Source of the DNA: Nitrosomonas sp. Nm132
GTDB taxonomy: Bacteria; Pseudomonadota; Gammaproteobacteria; Burkholderiales; Nitrosomonadaceae
Direction of reading: 5' to 3'
DNA length: 64,000 nucleotides
Assembly (NCBI RefSeq): GCF_900100485.1
Contig: NZ_FNDH01000001.1
Coordinates: forward strand, 135,681-199,680
Positions 7,837 through 18,300 of the stretch are shown piece after piece. The position numbers and the translations under genes are program-made. Position 1 is the stretch's first letter. Each line of letters starts with the position of its first letter. A model generated the notes under the pieces. It saw only the letters and a program-made list of their open reading frames with translations, was not told the origin of the DNA and did no database searches.

Positions 7837-9300
7837 ATGCTTGCAACACTTTTACAAAACAACTCACCTCTCGATGAATCTATTAAAACCACACACATTC
7901 TGGTGCTCCTTCCCAAGCTAGAAAAACTGCCCAGCAAAATTAATCTGCCCGGCGAATATGCACTCAACGCGTTGCTGCTTCGGCGTGAGATGCAGGTATA
8001 CCAGATTAGTGAGACACCTGTCTGCGCCAATTTACAAAATGGTGCGCTTTGTACCTGGGCAATGGTGGATTTAAATAAATCCATATTTGAGCAGCACACT
8101 TATGTTCGCAAAGCCTTGCACTTATTATTGGAAGAAGGGCCTGCCCAGCTCCATGTGTCGGTTCATGGCAATGCGCACCAAAAACAGATCTTGGCAAAAT
8201 TGGCAGTATACGTCTCCTGGATCAATGGCGCAGTTTTACCGGTACGTAAACTTAAGCCTGACAGAAAACCACTCGAGTCGATCATTCTCCATGGGCACGA
8301 AGACCCCGATCATTTCTTACCGTTACGCGCACAAGCAGAAGGAAATCTGCTCGCCCGCGGATTGACTGGATTGCCACCCAATGAGCTAACGCCCAAAACC
8401 TATCGGGAGCAAATCGAAAAACTCGCAATCAATGAAAATTGGAAACATGAAGAATATGATTTATCGATATTGCGGAAACTGGGTGCGGGTGCATTTGTTG
8501 CGGTAGCGCAAGGTAGTGACACGGAAGATGCCGCTATCGTGCATTTACAGCGGCATACCGGCAAAAAACCGAGTAAAACAATCGCACTCGTCGGTAAAGG
8601 TATTTGCTTCGATACCGGCGGGCATAATTTAAAACCCGCACGCTTCATGCATGGCATGCATGAAGACATGAACGGCTCGGCGGTCGCTCTGGGCGTTTTA
8701 TTGGCGGCTACTCGGGCTGATCTACCCGTCAATATCGATTGCTGGCTAGCAATTGCACAAAATCATATCAGCCCGCGCGCTTACAAGCAGAATGATGTCA
8801 TTACTGCATTAAATGGCACAACGATAGAAATTATCCATACGGATGCGGAAGGCCGCCTGGTACTGGCTGATACCCTGACTTTGGCAGAAAAACAAAAGCC
8901 TGACCTGATTATCGATTTTGCAACCTTAACAGGCAGTCTTTATACCGCACTGGGATCGCGTTATAGCGGTATCTTCAGTAATCGCGAGCATCTGATCCAG
9001 AAGGCGCTGACTGTTGGAAAATCAAGTGGTGAACGCGTTTGTGCTTTTCCTATGGATACTGATTACGAAGTCGACCTTGAAAGCAAAATTGCTGATATCA
9101 AACAATGCCTGCTGGATAGCGACTATGATCATATTCTTGCAGCCCGTTTCCTCAGTCAATTTGTCAATGAGGTGCCCTGGCTGCACATGGATCTCTCCGC
9201 ATGCAATCATAAAGGCGGTCTCGGTGCTGTTGGGACGGATATTACGGGTTTTGGCGTTGCCTGGGCGATGGCGTTCCTCCAAAAATTTCTTACAAGCTGA
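7837..9300 (+). CDS. M17 family leucyl aminopeptidase-like protein
   Basis: A cytosolic di-zinc aminopeptidase of the M17 family. The metal-binding lysine and aspartate lie in VGKGICFDTGG, further ligands in MHEDMNGSA, and the signature is HTDAEGRLVLAD, where PepA has NTDAEGRL. The frame is open from 7777, but an AGGGA stands before the ATG at 7837 and there is no ribosome site at 7777, so 7837 is preferred (487 residues; 507 from the upstream start). The N-terminal half is divergent from PepA. It probably releases N-terminal residues from peptides; the Asn to His change in the signature is unusual. It is transcribed alone. Confidence 0.85.
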   Translation: MLATLLQNNSPLDESIKTTHILVLLPKLEKLPSKINLPGEYALNALLLRREMQVYQISETPVCANLQNGALCTWAMVDLNKSIFEQHTYVRKALHLLLEEGPAQLHVSVHGNAHQKQILAKLAVYVSWINGAVLPVRKLKPDRKPLESIILHGHEDPDHFLPLRAQAEGNLLARGLTGLPPNELTPKTYREQIEKLAINENWKHEEYDLSILRKLGAGAFVAVAQGSDTEDAAIVHLQRHTGKKPSKTIALVGKGICFDTGGHNLKPARFMHGMHEDMNGSAVALGVLLAATRADLPVNIDCWLAIAQNHISPRAYKQNDVITALNGTTIEIIHTDAEGRLVLADTLTLAEKQKPDLIIDFATLTGSLYTALGSRYSGIFSNREHLIQKALTVGKSSGERVCAFPMDTDYEVDLESKIADIKQCLLDSDYDHILAARFLSQFVNEVPWLHMDLSACNHKGGLGAVGTDITGFGVAWAMAFLQKFLTS

Positions 9301-9321
9301 TTGATAAAATTGACCTTACTT

Positions 9322-10701
9322 CTAAGAATTTCCAGCTAAACGGATTCTATTTGAGCTACTCAATCTGAGGGTAAGTTCCTGACCAATGGAAAGGCGCTCG
9401 CTATTACCATTCCATGATTTGATTTCTTTTATATCAATACCATATCGTTTGGCTATATCGTCTAAAGTATCACCCTTCTTGACTATATAGATAATTGAGT
9501 CATTCAATAACGAATTAGTGTTATGCTGATTGTTATCTTGTGCTAGATAATCATTTTCCCTGGTTCTATTTTTGCTACGTGGTACTAATAAAGTTTGTCT
9601 CTTTTTCAGGGTATCATTTATGGAAATACCATTGATCTCGGCAAGCTCAGCCACATTAATCGCGTATCTACTGGATAAGTCCTCGATTGTTTCTCCTTCC
9701 TTTACCTTATAAACACGCCATGAAACAAGCGATTCATCGTAATTCTCAAGATTGGCTATGAAGGTTTTCGCCTTATTGACCGGTAACAAAAGCGTACGGG
9801 GCGAGTCATCAATTCTGATAATAGGCCTATGGTATGCCGGGTTAAGTGCGGTGAATTCTTTTTCTGGCACCCCTGCAAGCTCGGCTGCCAGTTTCACATC
9901 GATATGTTGAGTAATTTCAACTTGCTTGAAATAAGGTCGATTAGGAAGAGGTTTAAGCTTGACACCGAAATTTTCTGGATTAGCAATAATATTCCTTACG
10001 GCAATGAGTTTCGCAACATGATTTCTCGTTTCATTGGGTAATTCAAGGTCACGAAAGTTAATACCATCATTCTCCTTATGATTTTCATCTATGGATCTTT
10101 TTAGCACGCCCTCCCCACAGTTGTATGCAGCCAACGTCAATTTCCAATCACCAAACATTTTATAAAGCTTCTGCAGATAGTCCAAGGCAGCTCGTGTCGC
10201 CGCAACAACATCGCGACGCTCATCATACCACCAGTTTTGTTCAAGGCCGAATGCTTTACCGGTAGAAGGAATAAGCTGCCAAAGACCCGAAGCATGGCGG
10301 TGAGAATAGGCTGCTGGATCAAACGCGCTTTCTACAATAGGAATAAGCGCAATCTCAGTGGGCATGCCACGCCGCTCCACTTCTTCCACAATATGAAACA
10401 AATAGCGCCTGCTTCGCTCAACGATGCGATCAATATATTTTTGATGGCGCGTAAAATGGTTTTCATTATGGCGTACTTCCTGGCTGCGCATACCAGCAAC
10501 GGCAAAACCACTGCGTATACGTGCCCATAAATCATCCAAATGCTTATCTGAACTGGCAGAATCCCTCTTTATTACTGAGGTAGAGCGGTTTTTATTATTT
10601 TCTAAAGTTCCCTGCGCTTCTGCCGCAGTTGGTAAGAAAGCCAATATCATACTGGCTATAAGTACTAATATCAGATTTGGTATGTTTTTTGTTTCTAGCA
10701 T
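9322..10701 (-). CDS. mltD: Membrane-bound lytic murein transglycosylase D
   Basis: A 459-residue exported protein with an N-terminal signal peptide (hydrophobic NLILVLIASMILAFLPTAAEA), an SLT transglycosylase domain at about residues 105-230 with the catalytic Glu in PIVESAFDPAAYS and the AAYNCGEG motif, and two LysM peptidoglycan-binding repeats near residues 330-375 and 405-450. It cleaves glycan strands to 1,6-anhydromuropeptides in the periplasm. The signal has no clear lipobox, unlike E. coli MltD. It is convergent with the M17 peptidase gene and the ends are only 21 bases apart. Confidence 0.92.
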   Translation of the reverse strand: MLETKNIPNLILVLIASMILAFLPTAAEAQGTLENNKNRSTSVIKRDSASSDKHLDDLWARIRSGFAVAGMRSQEVRHNENHFTRHQKYIDRIVERSRRYLFHIVEEVERRGMPTEIALIPIVESAFDPAAYSHRHASGLWQLIPSTGKAFGLEQNWWYDERRDVVAATRAALDYLQKLYKMFGDWKLTLAAYNCGEGVLKRSIDENHKENDGINFRDLELPNETRNHVAKLIAVRNIIANPENFGVKLKPLPNRPYFKQVEITQHIDVKLAAELAGVPEKEFTALNPAYHRPIIRIDDSPRTLLLPVNKAKTFIANLENYDESLVSWRVYKVKEGETIEDLSSRYAINVAELAEINGISINDTLKKRQTLLVPRSKNRTRENDYLAQDNNQHNTNSLLNDSIIYIVKKGDTLDDIAKRYGIDIKEIKSWNGNSERLSIGQELTLRLSSSNRIRLAGNS

Positions 10702-10959
10702 GAGTGTGTTGCATCCTTAATTTTCAAAATGATCGATATCTCTGAAAATTCAGATTCGATCATGCCTGCATGACTTACGACTCGACCTCCGCCGACTATT
10801 AGTCAGATAACGTAACCGTTATATTCTGCAGGCAAGTTGCTACATCATTGCTTTCGCATTTACTCCTAAAACTCCTAAATTGTTAATGAACCCCTAACTT
10901 ATAGGGTATTGAACTTCAAAAGAACGATCCAGAAAATAAAAGAGATTTTGCTGTTAACG

Positions 10960-12156
10960 CTACTCCCAACTCAAAACACCACCAGTCTGGTACTCAATGA
11001 CACGTGTCTCAAAGAAATTCTTTTCTTTTTTTAGATCAATCATTTCCGACATCCAGGGAAATGGATTGCTTGCGTCTGAAAACAGAATATCGAGACCAAT
11101 TTGCTGACAGCGGCGATTTGCAATAAATCGCAAATATTCCTTGAACATCGATGCATTCAAGCCCAAGACGCCACGTGGCATCGTATCCTCAGCATAGCGA
11201 TATTCGAGCTCGACGGCTTTCTGCATCAAAGCGCCAATCTCTTCACGAAACTCTCTTGTCCAGAGATGAGGATTTTCCAACTTGATCTGATTGATGACAT
11301 CAATACCAAAATTACAGTGCATGGACTCATCACGCAAAATATACTGATACTGTTCGGCAGCCCCCATCATTTTATTCTGCCTTCCCAGCGCCAGAATCTG
11401 CGTAAACCCTACATAGAAAAACAATCCCTCCATAATGCACGCAAACACAATCAAACTTTTTAGTAATTGCTGATCAGATTCCAATGTGCCTGTTTTAAAT
11501 TTTGGATCCGTCAAGGTATCGATGAAAGGAATCAGAAATTCATCCTTATCGCGAATTGATTCGATCTCATGATAAGCATTAAAAATCTCACCTTCATTCA
11601 ACCCCAGTGATTCAACGATATATTGATAGGCATGGGTATGAATGGCTTCCTCGAAAGCCTGTCGCAAAAGATATTGACGACATTCCGGATTAGTAATGTG
11701 GCGATAAGTACCGAGCACAATATTATTGGCTGCCAATGAATCGGCTGTTACAAAAAAACCAAGATTACGCTTGATCAGACGACGCTCGTCTTCAGTCAAT
11801 CCATTCGGATCTTTCCAAAGCGCAATATCACGGCTCATGTTGATTTCCTGAGGCATCCAGTGATTGGCGCAAGCTGACAGATATTTCTCCCACGCCCATT
11901 TATATTTGAACGGGACCAGTTGATTGACATCTGCCTTGCAATTGATAATGCGCTTATCTTCTACAGAGATGCGACGATGGGCATCCTCCATTGAACTCTC
12001 ATTCGATGTATCAATGCAGGCGCCATCCTTTGTTGTATTGCTTGCAGCAGGAGAATACAAGATCGAATCATCATCTAACACTCCGCTCAATAGATCTTTC
12101 TTCCGGATACTTTCTGGTTGCAGGGATTCATCATCAAATGTCAGCATTATTGCCAC
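10960..12156 (-). CDS. nrdB: Class Ia ribonucleotide reductase beta subunit
   Basis: A 398-residue NrdB that carries the di-iron tyrosyl radical cofactor. Iron ligands are seen in [14 protein letters not shown] and [12 protein letters not shown], and the C-terminal tail needed to bind the alpha subunit ends in VLSWE. The N-terminal 60 residues are an extra acidic segment not needed for the fold. It makes deoxyribonucleotides with NrdA, whose gene lies 41 bases upstream on the same strand. The 258 bases downstream, before mltD, hold no gene that I can recognise. Confidence 0.95.
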   Translation of the reverse strand: MAIMLTFDDESLQPESIRKKDLLSGVLDDDSILYSPAASNTTKDGACIDTSNESSMEDAHRRISVEDKRIINCKADVNQLVPFKYKWAWEKYLSACANHWMPQEINMSRDIALWKDPNGLTEDERRLIKRNLGFFVTADSLAANNIVLGTYRHITNPECRQYLLRQAFEEAIHTHAYQYIVESLGLNEGEIFNAYHEIESIRDKDEFLIPFIDTLTDPKFKTGTLESDQQLLKSLIVFACIMEGLFFYVGFTQILALGRQNKMMGAAEQYQYILRDESMHCNFGIDVINQIKLENPHLWTREFREEIGALMQKAVELEYRYAEDTMPRGVLGLNASMFKEYLRFIANRRCQQIGLDILFSDASNPFPWMSEMIDLKKEKNFFETRVIEYQTGGVLSWE

Positions 12157-12197
12157 TCCTTATTCTTATATAGTTGCATTCATACATTAATTAATTA

Positions 12198-15062
12198 TCA
12201 TTGGCATGATTCACATCCAGGATCATCAATCGCGCAATACTTGATTTCCGCTGTCATTTGTTGAGCGTTTGCCGCGGTTACACCGCCACTGGCCGGCACG
12301 GCATTGAGTGCACCGGTATATACCGTAGACTTTTCTGCTGTCGTTGCGCCTAATGAGCGCAAATAGTAGGTTGTCTTGAGCCCCCGCAGCCAAGCAAGCT
12401 TATAAAGCTCATCGAGCTTCTTTCCAGAAACACCGGCCATATAAATATTGAGGGATTGCGCCTGATCGATCCATTTCTGCCGTCTCGCTGCCGCCTCAAC
12501 CAACCAGCGAGGATCCATTTCGAATGCGGTCGCATACATGTCCCGCATGCTTGCAGGTATTCTGTCTATTTTGCCGATCGCACCATCGTAATACTTGAGA
12601 TCAGCAATCATCACCTCGTCCCATAGATCGCGTTGCTTCAGATCATTGACCAGCCATTTATTGGCGATGGTAAACTCTCCAGACAAATTGGATTTAACGT
12701 AAAGATTCTGATAAGTGGGCTCGATGCTCGCTGAAATGCCGACGATATTTGAAATCGTCGCAGTAGGCGCAATGGCTAGACAATTTGAATTTCTCATGCC
12801 GTGCTTCTTGATACGCGCACGAAGTTTATCCCACTGAAAAGCCGCTGAAGTATCCACCTCAACAAAATTACCGCGCTCTTCACGTAATAGCTCGAGGGTA
12901 TCCTGCGGCAAAATCCCGCGATCCCATAAACTGCCACGATAGGAAGCGTAACAGCCACGCTCTTCCGCTAATTCGGTGGAAGACCAATAAGCATAGTACG
13001 CAATAGCCTCCATTGATCGATCTGCAAACTCCACCGCTTCTTCTGAAGAATAGGGAATACCCAGCTTATATAAACAGTCCTGGAATCCCATGATGCCAAG
13101 CCCAACTGGCCGGTGCCTCAGATTAGCATTACGCGCTTTAGCAACCGCATAGAAATTAATATCGATGACGTTATCAAGCATCCGCATCGCCGTGCTGATC
13201 GTACGCTTGAGCTTACCCATATCAAGTTTGCCATCGTTGACGTGCGCCGGCAAATTGATTGATCCCAGATTGCAGACAGCGATCTCTTGTTCATTGGTAT
13301 TCAAGGTAATCTCTGTACAGAGATTGGAACTATGCACCACCCCGACATGATTCTGAGGTGAGCGTATGTTGCAGGGATCCTTGAAGGTGATCCATGGATG
13401 TCCTGTCTCGAACAGCATGGTCAGCATTTTCCGCCACAATTGCTGAGCAGGAATCTTCCTATGTAGGGCAATTTCACCCTCCGCCGCTTTTTTCTCGTAT
13501 GTGAGATAAGCTTGCTCAAATACCTTGCCATACTTGTCATGGAGATCCGGCACATCAGAGGGCGAAAACAGTGTCCAGTCCTCCCCCTCCATTACCCGTT
13601 TCATGAACAAATCGGGCACCCAGATCGCCGTATTCATATCATGCGTACGACGACGATCATCACCGGTATTTTTGCGAAGTTCAAGAAACTCCTCGACATC
13701 AAGGTGCCAGCACTCCAGATAAGCGCATACCGCTCCCTTACGTTTACCGCCCTGATTAACCGCTACAGCGGTGTCAGACACTACTTTGAGGAAAGGAACG
13801 ACGCCTTGTGATTTGCCATTGGTTCCCTTGATACGTGATCCCATCGCCCGGACGGGTGTCCAGTCATTGCCCAGCCCACCTGCAAACTTTGAAAGCAAGG
13901 CGTTTTCCTTAATCGCTTCATAGATACTATCCAAACTATCCGACACGGTGGTCAGATAGCACGAAGACAGCTGCGGACGGCACGTACCCGAATTGAATAA
14001 TGTCGGCGTCGAGCTCATGAAATCAAATTTGGATAATACCTGATAGAACTCTATGGTACGCGCCTCACGATCAATTTCATTGAGCGCCAGCCCCATGGCC
14101 ACCCGCATGAAAAAGGCCTGCGGCAGCTCGATACGTTTTTCGTTGACATGGAGAAAATAACGATCATAGAGGGTCTGCAAACCAAGATAACCAAACTGCA
14201 TATCACGATCTGCATCCAGCACCTCTGCCAAACGGCTCAAGTCAAACTGGGCCAGACGCTCATCCAATAATCCAGCCTCGATACCTCGCTTGATAAAGCC
14301 TGGAAAATATTCCGCATAACGAGATTTCATCTCGTTATGCGTCACATCCTCTCCCAGCACCTCAAAGCGGATAGTATGTAGCAACAGTCTCGCCGTAACG
14401 TAACTATATGCCGGGTCTTTTTCTATCAATGAACGCGCCGATAGAATAATCGATTTCCTTACCTCTTCCGCCGGCACTCCATCGTATAAATCTTTTAGCG
14501 TTGATTTAAGAATCAATGCGCTATTCACCGCCTCGCCAAGATCGATACAAGCCGCATCCACCAACGCTGCCAGTCGCGCAACATCCAGAGGAATTCTGTG
14601 GCCATTTTCTACCACATGTAAAACGTGGACCTGTTTCTCGGCAGTCAGCTTTTCTTGCTGCTTTGCCCGTTCACGCGCTCGCTCCTCGCGATACAGTACA
14701 TAGGAGCGAGCCACATCGTGTTCGCCCGAACGCATCAACGCCAGTTCTACCTGATCCTGAATATCCTCGATATGAAATGTGCCCCCTTCGGGCTGGCGTC
14801 GCGTCAGCGCGCCCACCACATCCTGAGTCAAATGCGCCACCACCTCACGTACCCGTGCAGACGCAGCGCCTTGCCCGCCTTCCACCGCGATAAAGGCTTT
14901 GGTCATCGCAACAGAAATCTTGCTGGGCTCAAATGCAACCACCGCACCGTTACGACGAATCACTTTATATTGAGCATATTGCGAGCCGGGTGAAACTGGA
15001 ATTTCTGGAAAACCACTTTGAAGGACAGGGTTTAAGTTTGCACTGTCGGCCGTAAGTTGCAT
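12198..15062 (-). CDS. nrdA: Class Ia ribonucleotide reductase alpha subunit
   Basis: A 954-residue catalytic subunit. An ATP-cone allosteric domain occupies about residues 30-125 (VIRRNGAVVAFEPSKISVAMTKAF). The catalytic core shows NSGTCRPQLSSCYL and, for the radical site, SNLCTEITLNTNEQEIAVCNLGSINL. The C-terminal DPGCESCQ gives the redox pair that is re-reduced by thioredoxin or glutaredoxin. It reduces ribonucleoside diphosphates. The length is greater than E. coli NrdA (761) because of extra N-terminal sequence, as in many proteobacterial homologues. It is the first gene of nrdA-nrdB, and a strong palindrome stands 44 bases upstream. Confidence 0.96.
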   Translation of the reverse strand: MQLTADSANLNPVLQSGFPEIPVSPGSQYAQYKVIRRNGAVVAFEPSKISVAMTKAFIAVEGGQGAASARVREVVAHLTQDVVGALTRRQPEGGTFHIEDIQDQVELALMRSGEHDVARSYVLYREERARERAKQQEKLTAEKQVHVLHVVENGHRIPLDVARLAALVDAACIDLGEAVNSALILKSTLKDLYDGVPAEEVRKSIILSARSLIEKDPAYSYVTARLLLHTIRFEVLGEDVTHNEMKSRYAEYFPGFIKRGIEAGLLDERLAQFDLSRLAEVLDADRDMQFGYLGLQTLYDRYFLHVNEKRIELPQAFFMRVAMGLALNEIDREARTIEFYQVLSKFDFMSSTPTLFNSGTCRPQLSSCYLTTVSDSLDSIYEAIKENALLSKFAGGLGNDWTPVRAMGSRIKGTNGKSQGVVPFLKVVSDTAVAVNQGGKRKGAVCAYLECWHLDVEEFLELRKNTGDDRRRTHDMNTAIWVPDLFMKRVMEGEDWTLFSPSDVPDLHDKYGKVFEQAYLTYEKKAAEGEIALHRKIPAQQLWRKMLTMLFETGHPWITFKDPCNIRSPQNHVGVVHSSNLCTEITLNTNEQEIAVCNLGSINLPAHVNDGKLDMGKLKRTISTAMRMLDNVIDINFYAVAKARNANLRHRPVGLGIMGFQDCLYKLGIPYSSEEAVEFADRSMEAIAYYAYWSSTELAEERGCYASYRGSLWDRGILPQDTLELLREERGNFVEVDTSAAFQWDKLRARIKKHGMRNSNCLAIAPTATISNIVGISASIEPTYQNLYVKSNLSGEFTIANKWLVNDLKQRDLWDEVMIADLKYYDGAIGKIDRIPASMRDMYATAFEMDPRWLVEAAARRQKWIDQAQSLNIYMAGVSGKKLDELYKLAWLRGLKTTYYLRSLGATTAEKSTVYTGALNAVPASGGVTAANAQQMTAEIKYCAIDDPGCESCQ

Positions 15063-15105
15063 AGTCGACTTCTCCTTGTTTATGGATGCAAAAATACAGG
15101 CAAAT

Positions 15106-15121
15106 TAGTATGGCCATACTA
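15106..15121. promoter_or_regulatory. Perfect 16-bp palindrome upstream of nrdA
   Basis: TAGTATGGCCATACTA is a perfect palindrome centred about 51 bases before the nrdA start, in the 287-base region shared with the divergent aas fusion gene. ACAGG and CCTGT flank it asymmetrically. The position suits an operator for nrdAB, but the sequence does not match the A/T-rich NrdR box, so no regulator is named. Confidence 0.45.
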
Positions 15122-15349
15122 CCTGTAGTAGCAGGCCATGGATCATAGTGTGCCTATTGTACTAGCTTTTGGAAAAACGAAATACTTTTCTGCATTGAAA
15201 AATATTCTTTTTTTATTAACCAGTTGATAAAAATCAATAATTAGAAAAGCGATTAATCTATCGGTATTCCTATTTTGTTCGGATTACAAGATGGGTCATG
15301 TTATGAGAAACTACGAACGACTAATTATTAATTATCACGGATTTTCTTC

Positions 15350-18300
15350 ATGCACCAAAGTCAATGGCACCTGCTTACCAGTAAACGTTTTCTGCCTCTT
15401 TTCCTCACCCAGTTCCTGGGGGCACTGAATGACAATGCTTTCAAGAATGCACTCGTCATCCTGATTACCTATACAGCGATGGATAGCGCAGGCCTCAGTC
15501 CACAAATCATGGTGACCCTTGCGGCTGGCATCTTCATCCTGCCTTTCTTTCTTTTTTCTGCCACCGCAGGTCAGCTTGCAGATAAATGGAACAAAGCAAA
15601 GCTGATCAGAATCATCAAATTCATAGAAATCCTGTTGATGGGCGGCGCAGCGGTAGGCTTCTTTCTAGGGAATGCAGCTTTTCTGCTGTGCATTCTTTTT
15701 TTAATGGGAGCCCAATCAGCATTTTTTGGACCACTCAAATATGGCATTCTGCCAGACCACCTCCATGAGAATGAGTTGATTGGCGGCAATGCCCTGATTG
15801 AAGCAGGCACATTCTTAGCGATACTGTTCGGCACGATGCTAGGGGGTTTGCTCATTCTAGCTGAAAATGGCGCCGCCATTATTTCAACATTGGCCATCAT
15901 CACCGCATTCACTGGTTGGTTATTCAGTCTATTCATTCCACCAGCCAAGCCGGCATCACCCAAGATTAAAGTCGGCTACAACCTGCTATACGAGACAGGC
16001 GCCATCCTGCAGCACATCCGTCAGAACACCATTCTATTCCGCTCAATACTGGGCATCTCGTGGTTCTGGCTGTTTGGTGCAACCTTTTTATCTCAGTTTC
16101 CTGTTTTTGCGAAAGAGATCATTGGCGGCAGTGAGCAAATTGTCACGCTGTTTCTAGTCGTTTTTTCCATCGGTATTGGCATTGGCTCGCTGTTTTGCAA
16201 TAAATTGCTGAAAAGCGAAATTGCGGCAACGTATACGCCGCTGAGCATTCTGAGCATGACCATTTTTACTATTGACTTGTTTTTTGCCAGTGAAAATATC
16301 CTTCCTCCAGGAGAAGGTGAGCTGATCGGTGCAGTCGCCTTTCTGAATTCATTGGCACATTGGCGTATCTTGCTGGATCTACTGGCCATTTCCATTTGCG
16401 GTGGTATCTATGTTGTCCCACTTTATGCCATTGTTCAGCGTTATTCAGAAACCTCTCACCTATCACGTGTCATTGCTGGCAATAACATCATGAATGCATT
16501 ATTCATGGTGTTATCAGCCCTAGGCATCGGCTTGATGCTGGCCAGCGATTTCACCGTGACTCAAGTTTTTCTTACCATCGCGATTCTGAATGGTCTCGTG
16601 GCAATCTACATCGCTAGCCTGTTGCCGCAAGCACTGGTCAGATCGATTCTGCAAGGAATTTTTCATACTTTCTACCGACTGGAAGTCAAAGGACTGGAAA
16701 ACTATCAGAAAGCAGGAGAAAAAACGATCATCATTGCCAATCACCTATCATTCCTGGATGCCATCCTGTTAAGCATTGGTATCCCTGAGCCACTGTGTTT
16801 TGCCATCAACACACACATCGCACGACGATGGTGGATTAGGCCATTTCTATTTCTGGCTGACACCGTCACAATCGACCCTGCTAACCCGATGTCTACCCGG
16901 CTATTGATTAATAAAGTAAAAAGTGGTCAGAGAGTCGTCATTTTTCCAGAGGGCAGGCTGACGCTAACCGGATCACTCATGAAAGTTTATGAAGGTCCTG
17001 CCATCATTGCCGATAAATCTGGCGCGCTACTCCTCCCGATCAGAATTTCAGGTGCTCAATACACCCCTTTCTCCAGACTGAAAGGTAAAATTCGGATTCG
17101 CTGGTTCCCCAAAATCACCCTTACCTGCATGCCACCCGAATCATTTGATCTGCCGCCGCAAATCCACGGAAAGCAACGAAGACGTCTAGCCGGAATCAAG
17201 CTTTACGACATCATGACAACCATGATGTTTCAAAGCAATGAACTCAAGCAAACCTTATTTCAGTCCCTTCTGGATGCAACCGCCATTCATGGTAAAAAAC
17301 ATATCGTCGCTGAAGATATCAAACGCATGACATTGACCTACTCTCAGTTAATCACCCGCAGTTTTATTCTAGGAAACAATCTGCGAAAGCTTACGCGGGC
17401 AGGAGAAAACGTGGGAGTGTTATTGCCTAACATGACTGGCACGCTGATCAGTTTCTTTGCCTTACAAGCCTTTGGCCGCACCCCTGCCATGTTAAATTTC
17501 TCCGCCAGCAAAAAGAATCTGGTGGACGCATGTCAACTGGCACAAATCAAATCGGTCATCACGTCCAGACAGTTCATTGAAGCTGGGAAACTCACTGAAA
17601 TGATCGATGGATTGCAAGCGCAACGTGTTGCGCTACTTTACCTGGAAGATATTCACAAACACCTTCACTGGTGGAACAAGTTCGCAGGATTCTTAGCCGG
17701 ATGGATTCCGCGACTTACTTATCGCGTCACCAGTCCCTCACAGGATCCCAATGCTCCGGCGGTGGTTTTATTTACTTCTGGCTCTGAAGGGACTCCTAAA
17801 GGCGTAGTGCTTAGTCACATCAATTTACAGGCGAACCGCTTCCAGGTGTCCTCCCTTATCGATTTTGGTCCAACGGATATCGTATTCAATGCGTTACCGA
17901 TTTTTCATTCATTTGGTCTGACAGGCGGCATGCTCTTACCCGTTTTATCCGGAATAAAGACATTTTTTTATGCTTCACCACTGCATTATCGGGCTATCCC
18001 GGAACTGGTATATGACACCAACGCCACACTTCTATTTGGTACCGATACCTTCCTGGCTGGCTATGCACGTCATGCTAATCCCTATGATTTTTACAGTCTT
18101 CGCTATGTATTCGCAGGCGCAGAAAAATTAAGGGAAAGTACGCGTAGAACATGGTCAGAAAATTTCGGCGTCCGTATTTTCGAAGGGTATGGCGCTACTG
18201 AAACAGCGCCCATCCTGAGTATCAATACCCCCATGCACAACCGAGCAGGATCGGTAGGTCGCATGCTGCCAGGGATTAGCTACCAGTTGGAAAAAATTCC

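Noticed and set aside
15063-15349. NrdR boxes upstream of nrdA
   Set aside because: No pair of A/T-rich 16-bp boxes with the expected consensus was found; only the unrelated palindrome is present.
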